This document shows positions 57,889 through 64,000 of a DNA stretch of 64,000 bases, piece by piece; position 1 is the stretch's first letter; each line of letters begins with the position of its first letter. Made by a program: the position numbers and the translations under genes. This DNA comes from Nocardioides sp. BP30. Lineage in GTDB: Bacteria; Actinomycetota; Actinomycetes; Propionibacteriales; Nocardioidaceae. The notes below the pieces were generated by a model, which saw nothing but the letters and a program-made list of their open reading frames with translations, was not told the origin of the DNA and made no database searches. The stretch is taken from NCBI RefSeq assembly GCF_029873215.1, contig NZ_CP123620.1, forward strand, positions 1,178,001 to 1,242,000. Direction: 5' to 3'.

Positions 57889-59131
57889 CCACCGGCAGGT
57901 CACCGAGGCCCTCGGCGCCCTGCCCGAAGTAGCTCGCGAGCACCCGCCGCGAGGTGCGCGCCCCCCGAGCCTCCAGCATCCGCCGCCCCACCGCCGTCCG
58001 TCCCACCACCTGGTGGCGCAGCAGGTTGAGCGGCACCAGGTATCCGAACGCCCATGGTGGCCTGGCCGGCAGGCCGAGCTCGCGCATCGAGGTGGGTCCG
58101 AGGAAGACCGTGAGCATGCTCAGCAGTCGCTCCTGCTCGTAGCCGCCCCTCACCGGCTGTAGGACGGCGGGCCACCCGTGCCACATCCGCTCCCGCTGAG
58201 CGCGGACCACGGCGCGAGCCAGCCGCGGACCGGACTCGCTCAGCTCTCCCTGGGCGCGCAGCAGGTGGTAGTTGAGGACGTGCCGGTCGTGCTCATCTTC
58301 GACCAGGAAGTCCCGGTGGACGCCCATCAGGTGGCCGACGTAGCGCCACAGGTGCAGGTAGTCCTCGGCCTCCCGGCGGGTGATCCGGACGCCGAGCAGG
58401 CGGCAGCCCAGGAGCGGCACGCCGTCGAAGAGGCCGAGCGTCGAGGCCAGGTCGGTCTGGTTGATCGGCAGGCCCCATCGCCCGCTGTCCCAGGTCGCCT
58501 CGTGCTCGGCGTTGACCAGGGCGTGCATCAGCCGCACGTGCACCGTCAGCCGCCAGGCCTCCTCGTGCTGTCGCAGCGCCCCGGGGCTCTGCAACGACGT
58601 ACCCCACTTCTGGGTCTCGGCCAGGCGGCGCAGCGTGGCCGGCCCAGTGAGGCCGTCGGTCCGCACCAGCAGGTCGGTGGGGCCGCCGAACCGGTAGCCA
58701 CCGATCAGCGAGAGCTGGAGCAGCACGTCGCCGGCATTGCGGCCCATCCGCCTGAAGACGGCCGCGCCGCGCTCGACCCGGTCCCGGTCGACCCAGTCCG
58801 GGACGGCCTCGACCTCGGCGAAGAAGTCGCGCAGCGCCGGCGGCGCGTCCGGTACGGCGTCGATCCCGCGCGCCAGCGCCGTCCGGAACTGTCGCATCGT
58901 GACCTTGTCGCGGTGACCGACTCGCATCCGGATCGCTTCCGCGAGCGCGGCGGCGAGCTCGTCGCGCTCGTGGAAGCCCCGGCCGATCCGGTCCATCATG
59001 CCTGCGTCGAGGTGGTCGACCCGGGCCAGCAGCCGCAGTCCGCGGCCGATCCTGATGTTGCGCTGCTCGCCGGCCCTGAACCTGGTCGGGAAGCGGGGTC
59101 GCTCCGGCGGAGCGAGGGGTGCCGTCGTCAT
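57875..59131 (-). CDS. Oxygenase MpaB family protein (DUF2236)
   Basis: 418 aa, ATG at 59131. All-helical DUF2236 protein related to the latex-clearing (Lcp) rubber oxygenases and fungal MpaB: conserved segments LQLSLIGGYRFGGPTDLLVR, TVHVRLMHALVNAEHEATWD, GLPINQTDLASTLGLFDG and HLWRYVGHLMGVHRDFL, which hold His/Arg residues used for haem binding in this family. Typical members oxidatively cleave isoprenoid double bonds. The gene is divergent from a TetR gene with 45 bp between starts, so it is probably regulated by that protein. Confidence 0.86.
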   Translation of the reverse strand: MTTAPLAPPERPRFPTRFRAGEQRNIRIGRGLRLLARVDHLDAGMMDRIGRGFHERDELAAALAEAIRMRVGHRDKVTMRQFRTALARGIDAVPDAPPALRDFFAEVEAVPDWVDRDRVERGAAVFRRMGRNAGDVLLQLSLIGGYRFGGPTDLLVRTDGLTGPATLRRLAETQKWGTSLQSPGALRQHEEAWRLTVHVRLMHALVNAEHEATWDSGRWGLPINQTDLASTLGLFDGVPLLGCRLLGVRITRREAEDYLHLWRYVGHLMGVHRDFLVEDEHDRHVLNYHLLRAQGELSESGPRLARAVVRAQRERMWHGWPAVLQPVRGGYEQERLLSMLTVFLGPTSMRELGLPARPPWAFGYLVPLNLLRHQVVGRTAVGRRMLEARGARTSRRVLASYFGQGAEGLGDLPVGRPA

Positions 59132-59140
59132 GCCCTCATC

Positions 59141-59168
59141 GTGACGCGAGCGATTACTCGCATACAAT
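59141..59168 (+). promoter_or_regulatory. Promoter of the TetR gene with internal dyad, leaderless
   Basis: -35 GTGACG (59141-59146), 16-base spacer, -10 TACAAT (59163-59168); the GTG start at 59177 lies where transcription should begin. The spacer holds GCGAG-CGATTA-CTCGC (59146-59161), a possible operator for autoregulation that would also cover the divergent gene's promoter. Confidence 0.6.
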
Positions 59169-59176
59169 TCGCAATC

Positions 59177-59773
59177 GTGCGCAAGACACCGAGGCAGGAG
59201 CGCTCGCGGCAGATGGTCGAGCGGATCCTCGCAGCAGGCCGGAAGGTGCTGGTCGAGCACGGCTACGACGCCTTCTCCACCAACCGGGTCGCGACCACGG
59301 CCGGCATCAGCCCGGGGTCGCTCTACCAGTACTTCCCCGACAAGGCAGCGATCCTCGAGCTGGTCGTGGACCGCTATTGGGACGAGGTCGCCGAGTCGGT
59401 CGCGGCCGCGCTGGCCGATCGGCTGGGGATCGCCGGCGCGGCGATGGCGCGTGAGACCGCCGACGCGCTGATCAGCGCGCTGGAGGCCGACCCGGCGCTG
59501 CTGCGCGTCGTCGCCGAGGAGCTGCCCCTGGCCCGCAACCGCACCAGACGGGCGGCGCTGGAGAAGCGGGTGCGCGAGCTGGCGGCGGCGTACCTCCTGG
59601 TCCGGCCGGAGCGCAGCAGGCGTCCGGACCCGACGGTCGCGGCGTGGGTCATCGTGCTGGCCATGGAGAACCTCGCCCTGCGCTGGGTGCTCGACCAGCC
59701 ACCGATCGCGCGGGAGGTGGTGCTCGCGGAGATGACGGCGCTCATCGGCGGCTACCTCCTCGAAGACCCGTAA
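59177..59773 (+). CDS. TetR-family transcriptional regulator
   Basis: 198 aa, GTG start at 59177 with no Shine-Dalgarno but a well-placed -10 (TACAAT), so probably leaderless. Helix-turn-helix: RILAAGRKVLVEHGYDAFST, RVATTAGISPGSLYQYFPDK. The C-terminal domain is helical and unassigned. It likely represses itself and the divergent MpaB-type oxygenase gene, sensing a hydrophobic substrate or product. The Hen1 gene starts 31 bp after its stop. Confidence 0.9.
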   Translation: MRKTPRQERSRQMVERILAAGRKVLVEHGYDAFSTNRVATTAGISPGSLYQYFPDKAAILELVVDRYWDEVAESVAAALADRLGIAGAAMARETADALISALEADPALLRVVAEELPLARNRTRRAALEKRVRELAAAYLLVRPERSRRPDPTVAAWVIVLAMENLALRWVLDQPPIAREVVLAEMTALIGGYLLEDP

Positions 59774-59804
59774 ATCGGTGGTGCCGCTCCGGCACACTGA
59801 GCGG

Positions 59805-61214
59805 GTGCTCCTCACCATCGCGACCACCCACCGTCCCGCCACGGACCTGGGCTACCTGCTGCACAAGCACCCCGACCGGGTGCAGCAGTTCCGGCAGTCC
59901 TTCGGTACGGCGACGGTGTTCTACCCCGAGGCGTCCGAGGAGCGCTGCACGGCGGCCCTGATGCTCGAGATCGACCCGGTGCGGATGGCGCGGTCCCGAG
60001 GCCGGAACGCCGCCGACTTCAGCCTCGGCCAATACGTCAACGATCGGCCCTACGCCGCCTCCTCGCTGCTCGGCGTCGCGTTGGCCGATGTCTTCAGTAC
60101 GGCCAGGCACGGCCGCTGCGTCTCGCGGCAGGAGGTCGCCGACGCGGCGATCCCGCTGGAGATCGCCATCCCGGTGCTCCCGTGTCGCGGCGGCGCTGTC
60201 ATCGCGCACCGCCTCTTCGAGCCGCTGGGCTGGTCCGTCGAGGCCGCGCCGATCATGCTCGACGAGGCGTTCCCCGACTGGGGCGAGTCCCGCTACGTCC
60301 GGCTCGGACTGTCCGGCACCGTCAGGCTGGCCGACGCACTCAACCAGCTGCACGTGCTGCTGCCGGTCCTGGACGAGTCGAAGCACTACTGGCAGGGGCC
60401 CGACGAGGTCGACAAGCTGATGCGGTCGGGGCAGGGCTGGCTGGCCGCCCACCCCGAGGCCACCCTCATCACCCGCCGCTACCTGGGCCACCGCGGGCAG
60501 CTGACCCGGGAGGCGCTGACCCGACTGGCCGAGCTCGGTGACGAGGTCGAGGAGGCGGTCGAGCCGAGCGCGGAGGAGGAGGCGGGTCAGCCCGAGGAGC
60601 GCCGGCTCTCGCTCAACCAGCAGCGGCACGAGGTTGTGCACGCCGCGTTGCGCGAGCTCGGCGCCGCCTCGGTGATCGATCTCGGCTGCGGCCCGGGCGC
60701 GTTCCTCGAGCGGCTGGTGGGGGACGCCTCCTTCACGCGGGTGGCGGGCAGCGACGTCGACACCCGCTCGCTGCAGCGGGCCGCCCGTCGACTGCACCTC
60801 GACCGGATGAGCGAGCGTCAGGCCGAGCGGATCGAGCTGTTCCAGGGCGCGCTGACCTACGAGGACGAGCGCTATGCGGGCTTCGATGCGGCCGTCCTGA
60901 TGGAGGTGGTCGAGCACGTCGACCCGCCGCGTCTGGACGCGCTGGAGCGGGTCGTGTTCGGCGCGGGCCGGCCGGGGGCGGTGCTCGTGACCACGCCGAA
61001 CGTCGAGTACAACGTGCTCTACCCCACCCTCATCGGCCGGCGTCATCGCGACCACCGCTTCGAGTGGACCCGAGCGGAGTTCGCCGCCTGGAGCGATCGC
61101 GTCGCCGACACCTACGGCTACCGGGTCGAGCGCCGCGGCATCGGCGAGGAGGACGCGGAGCTCGGCAGCCCCACGCAGTTCGCGATCTTCGTCCAGGAGG
61201 CGACCCATGAGTGA
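59805..61214 (+). CDS. hen1: 3'-terminal RNA ribose 2'-O-methyltransferase Hen1
   Basis: 469 aa with the GTG at 59805, which gives the standard Hen1 start LLTIATTHRPATDLGYLLHKHP; a GTG at 59778 would add nine residues. The N-terminal half (to about 240) is the ligase-activating domain that joins with Pnkp; the C-terminal half is a SAM methyltransferase with VIDLGCGPGAF (290-300) and the metal-binding Glu/His set in MEVVEHVDPPRL (Glu367, Glu370, His371) plus RDHRFEWTRAEF. It 2'-O-methylates the 3' end of cleaved tRNA before Pnkp seals it, so the repaired site resists re-cutting by ribotoxins. It overlaps pnkp by 8 bp. Confidence 0.95.
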   Translation: MLLTIATTHRPATDLGYLLHKHPDRVQQFRQSFGTATVFYPEASEERCTAALMLEIDPVRMARSRGRNAADFSLGQYVNDRPYAASSLLGVALADVFSTARHGRCVSRQEVADAAIPLEIAIPVLPCRGGAVIAHRLFEPLGWSVEAAPIMLDEAFPDWGESRYVRLGLSGTVRLADALNQLHVLLPVLDESKHYWQGPDEVDKLMRSGQGWLAAHPEATLITRRYLGHRGQLTREALTRLAELGDEVEEAVEPSAEEEAGQPEERRLSLNQQRHEVVHAALRELGAASVIDLGCGPGAFLERLVGDASFTRVAGSDVDTRSLQRAARRLHLDRMSERQAERIELFQGALTYEDERYAGFDAAVLMEVVEHVDPPRLDALERVVFGAGRPGAVLVTTPNVEYNVLYPTLIGRRHRDHRFEWTRAEFAAWSDRVADTYGYRVERRGIGEEDAELGSPTQFAIFVQEATHE

Positions 61215-63744
61215 CCTGGTCGAGCGCGGCGAGACCGGCGCCGTGACCCGCCGGCTCGGGCTGCCCGCGATGGGCCTGGTCGTGCTCGTGGGGGTGTCCG
61301 GCAGCGGTAAGTCGACCTTCGCCCGGACCCACTTCAAGCCGACCGAGGTGGTCTCCAGCGACTTCTGCCGCGGCCTGGTGGCCGACGACGAGAACGACCA
61401 GAGCGCCACCCCGGACGCCTTCGACGTCCTGTCCTACATCGTCGGCACCCGGTTGCGCCGCGGCCTGCTCACCGTCGTAGACGCGACCAACGTGCAGCGG
61501 TCCGCCCGGGAGAGCCTGATCGCGCTCGCTCGCAGCCATGACGTCCTGGTCGACGCGATCGTCCTCGACGTGCCCGAGCAGGTCGCTCAGGAGCGCAACC
61601 GGCAGCGACCGGACCGCGACTTCGGACCTCACGTCGTCGCACGCCAGCTACGCGACCTCCACCGCTCGCTGCGGCGGCTCGGGAAGGAGGGCTTCCGCCG
61701 CGTGCACGTGCTGCGCGGGGAGGAGTCCCTCGGCGTCGAGATCGTCCGCGAGCCTGCCTGGACCGACCGCCGTGACCTGTCGGGTCCGTTCGACATCATC
61801 GGCGACGTCCACGGCTGCGCGAGTGAGCTGCGCAGCCTCCTGAGCCGCCTCGGCTGGACCATCGAGTACGACGGGGAGCGCGCCGTCGGTGCCCGACACC
61901 CCGAGGGCCGCCTGGCCGCCTTCGTGGGCGACCTGGTCGACCGCGGACCCGACTCCCCGGGCGTGCTGCGACTGGTGATGGGCATGGTCGCGGCCGGCAC
62001 GGCCGTGTGCGTCTCGGGGAACCACGAGGCCAAGCTGGTGCGCGCCCTCCAGGGCGCGAGGGTCACCGTCTCGCACGGTCTGGCCGAGTCGCTGCAGCAG
62101 TTGGAGGCCGAGCCGGAGGACTTCCGCGCCGAGGCGCTGACCTTCATGAGTGGACTGGTCAGCCACTACGTCCTCGACGAGGGCCGGCTGGTGGTGGCGC
62201 ACGCAGGGCTCAAGGAGAGCTATCACGGGCGGGCGTCGGGGCGGGTGCGGGCGTTCGCGCTTTACGGGGACACGTCCGGCGAGACCGACGAGTACGGCCT
62301 CCCGGTTCGCTACCCGTGGGCGCAGGAGTACCGCGGCAGGGCCACCGTGGTCTACGGCCACACGCCGGTGCCACGCGCCGAGTGGGTCAACAACACGATC
62401 TGCCTCGACACCGGTGCCGTGTTCGGTGGCGAGCTGACGGCGCTGCGCTACCCGGAGCGCGAGCTGGTCTCGGTGCCGGCCGAGCGAGAGTGGTACGCAC
62501 CGGTGCGTCCGCTCGCGACGAGCACGACCGATCGCGAACCCGCTGTGCTGCGGATCGAGGACGTCGTCGGCACCCGCTGGCTGGAGACCACCCATGCCGG
62601 TCGGGTGAAGATCCCCGAGGAGAACGCCGCCGCGGCCCTGGAGGTGATGAGCCGGTTCGCTGTCGACCCCCGGTGGCTGATCTACCTGCCGCCGACGATG
62701 TCACCTGTGGCGACCTCGCGGCGCGACGGGTACCTGGAGCATCCCGAGCAGGCCTTCGAGGAGTACGCCGGCTGGGGCGTGACCCGGGTGGTGTGCGAGG
62801 AGAAGCACATGGGGTCGCGGGCGATCGCCGTACTCGCTCGTGACGGGGAGACCGCGGAGCGCAGGTTCGGGGTCGGTGACGGCTCGACCGGCGCGCTCTA
62901 CACCCGCACCGGGCGGGCGTTCTTCGCCGAGACCGGCGCGCTCCTCGACCGGCTGCGGGTCGCCGCCGCGCCGCTCTTCGAGTCCCTCGAGACCGATTGG
63001 CTGGCGCTCGACTGCGAGTTGTTGCCCTGGTCGGCCAAGGCGATGGACCTGATCACCGCGCAGTACGCCTCGGTGGGTGCCGCCGCGCGGGAGGCGTTGC
63101 CGGCCGCCGTGGACGTGCTGACCGCAGCGGCAGCACGAGGCCTGGACGTCTCGGCGCTGGCCGCGCGGACGGAGCGGCGTCGGGAGAACGCGGCGGCGTT
63201 CCGGGACGCCTACGCCCACTACGTCTCGCCGACCGACGGACTCGACGGCGTGACCCTCGCGCCGTTCCAGATCCTGGCCGCGGAGGGCCGCGCCCTCGCC
63301 CTGACGCAGTCGCACGCCTGGCACCTCGCCGAGCTGGCGCGGCTGGAGGACGACCTGATCACGCCTACCCGGCACCGGTTCGTCGACCTCTCCTCCGCCC
63401 AGGAGCGCGAGGCGGCCACGCAGTGGTGGCTCGACCTGACCGCCGGCGGGGGAGAGGGCATGGTCGTGAAGCCGGCGCACCTCACGGAGGGCAACGTCCT
63501 GCCCGGGCTCAAGGTCCGCGGCCGGGAGTACCTGCGCATCATCTACGGCCCTGACTACCTCGACTCGCTCGAGGTGTTGCGCGACCGCAACCTCGGCCGC
63601 AAGCGGAACCTCGCACGCCGCGAGCACGGCCTGGGGCTGGAGTCGCTGAGTGCGTTCGTGGGTCGCGAGCCGCTGTGGCGGGTGCACCAGGCGGCGTTCG
63701 CGGTGCTGGCGCTGGAGTCGGAGCCGGTCGACCCGCGGTTGTGA
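61207..63744 (+). CDS. pnkp: Polynucleotide kinase-phosphatase-ligase Pnkp (RNA repair)
   Basis: 845 aa. Three enzymatic parts in order: a 5' kinase with the P-loop GVSGSGKST (residues about 29-37) and VVDATNVQRSARESL; a metallophosphatase with DIIGDVHGCASE (196-207), GDLVDRGPDSPG, SGNHEAKL and VVAHAG; and a C-terminal ligase-like adenylyltransferase with nucleophile Lys533 in EEKHMGSRAI and EGMVVKPAHL (motif V). With Hen1 it heals and seals broken RNA such as tRNA cut by colicin-like nucleases or anticodon nucleases. Length and architecture match the characterised bacterial Pnkp. Eight-base overlap with hen1 implies co-translation. Confidence 0.96.
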   Translation: MSDLVERGETGAVTRRLGLPAMGLVVLVGVSGSGKSTFARTHFKPTEVVSSDFCRGLVADDENDQSATPDAFDVLSYIVGTRLRRGLLTVVDATNVQRSARESLIALARSHDVLVDAIVLDVPEQVAQERNRQRPDRDFGPHVVARQLRDLHRSLRRLGKEGFRRVHVLRGEESLGVEIVREPAWTDRRDLSGPFDIIGDVHGCASELRSLLSRLGWTIEYDGERAVGARHPEGRLAAFVGDLVDRGPDSPGVLRLVMGMVAAGTAVCVSGNHEAKLVRALQGARVTVSHGLAESLQQLEAEPEDFRAEALTFMSGLVSHYVLDEGRLVVAHAGLKESYHGRASGRVRAFALYGDTSGETDEYGLPVRYPWAQEYRGRATVVYGHTPVPRAEWVNNTICLDTGAVFGGELTALRYPERELVSVPAEREWYAPVRPLATSTTDREPAVLRIEDVVGTRWLETTHAGRVKIPEENAAAALEVMSRFAVDPRWLIYLPPTMSPVATSRRDGYLEHPEQAFEEYAGWGVTRVVCEEKHMGSRAIAVLARDGETAERRFGVGDGSTGALYTRTGRAFFAETGALLDRLRVAAAPLFESLETDWLALDCELLPWSAKAMDLITAQYASVGAAAREALPAAVDVLTAAAARGLDVSALAARTERRRENAAAFRDAYAHYVSPTDGLDGVTLAPFQILAAEGRALALTQSHAWHLAELARLEDDLITPTRHRFVDLSSAQEREAATQWWLDLTAGGGEGMVVKPAHLTEGNVLPGLKVRGREYLRIIYGPDYLDSLEVLRDRNLGRKRNLARREHGLGLESLSAFVGREPLWRVHQAAFAVLALESEPVDPRL

Positions 63745-63746
63745 GG

Positions 63747-63765
63747 GGCCGCGTGCTCAGCGGCC
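63747..63765. terminator. Hairpin between convergent pnkp and M15 peptidase genes
   Basis: GGCCGC (63747-63752), loop GTGCTCA, GCGGCC (63760-63765). The loop holds the stop codon of the minus-strand gene (63757-63759). Confidence 0.5.
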
Positions 63766-64000
63766 GTTGGCGCTGAAGTGCTCGTAATCCTTCAGGCTGT
63801 GCCAGGAGCCGCCCCAGCCCCAGCCGACGGCCCGGAAGGCGCGGACCACCGGGCCGGAGGCGGTGATGATGCCGGGGGCGTGGCGGCCGCGGTCGAGGTA
63901 CCAGGACGCGCGCTCGGGCAACACGAGCCTCCCCTTGACGTAGGGGTTCTGGAACGGGTCGACATCGACCGCGAGGCCGTAGGCATGCTGGCTGAAGCCG
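63757..64000 (-). CDS. M15-family (M15C) metallopeptidase, C-terminal part
   Basis: Only the last 80 or so codons are in the window; the gene continues past base 64000. The frame reads GFSQHAYGLAVDVDPFQNPY, with the zinc ligands His and Asp in S-x-H-x-x-G-x-A-x-D, and ends GWGWGGSWHSLKDYEHFSAN, carrying the catalytic and third zinc-ligand region (D-x-x-H) of the VanY/M15C group. Such enzymes cut D-Ala or L-Ala-D-Glu bonds in peptidoglycan. It is convergent with pnkp. Confidence 0.88.
   Translation of the reverse strand, partial: GFSQHAYGLAVDVDPFQNPYVKGRLVLPERASWYLDRGRHAPGIITASGPVVRAFRAVGWGWGGSWHSLKDYEHFSANGR

Overview
The window is about 70% GC, with short intergenic gaps, many ATGA/GTGA/TTGA stop-start overlaps, leaderless promoters, Pho boxes of the streptomycete 11-bp type, and paired guaB and guaB3 genes. 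This points to an actinomycete; gene content fits Nocardioides or a relative (inference, no search was run). No rRNA, tRNA, CRISPR array, transposase or intact mobile element was seen.

Layout. 1-1435: end of an amino-acid ABC importer (ATPase and solute-binding lipoprotein). 1463-6302: a DUF1684 protein, an FAD amine-oxidase-like enzyme coupled to an NAD(P)-binding SDR, a CPBP membrane protease, and an ACT-GNAT fusion acetyltransferase. 6371-10710: guaB and guaB3 flanking a divergent HxlR regulator/methyltransferase pair. 10717-18578: a TetR repressor divergent from a seven-gene acyl-CoA/lipid catabolism operon (two SDRs, a quinone oxidoreductase, a phosphotransferase and three acyl-CoA dehydrogenases). 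18590-20818: a small membrane protein and glpD. 20864-24162: a CDP-sugar/deoxysugar cassette plus a PAP2 phosphatase. 24163-25405: a decayed, relatively AT-rich gap holding a small membrane ORF and the remnant of a LuxR-type helix-turn-helix. 25406-43816: a twelve-gene exopolysaccharide operon on the minus strand, led by a nucleotide-sugar dehydrogenase. 43923-46366: an active-looking sortase, a CysQ-type phosphatase and a siderophore-interacting flavoprotein.

46597-57852 is the most unusual region. It is a phosphate-starvation locus with two Pho boxes. It encodes PstC, PstA, PstB and three different PstS-fold exoproteins: a 559-aa PstS with a C-terminal membrane anchor, an 878-aa anchored relative, and a 625-aa secreted relative with an Ig-like, Lys-rich tail. 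It also encodes a membrane protein with the sortase fold whose catalytic His and Cys are replaced by Arg and Ala, and a lytic transglycosylase. I read this as a phosphate-scavenging surface complex built through the cell wall, with a pseudo-sortase as a structural or chaperone part (inference).

57875-64000: an MpaB-type oxygenase divergent from a leaderless TetR gene, then the Hen1-Pnkp RNA-repair pair, and the end of an M15 peptidase gene. Several convergent gene pairs share a hairpin that overlaps one or both stop codons.
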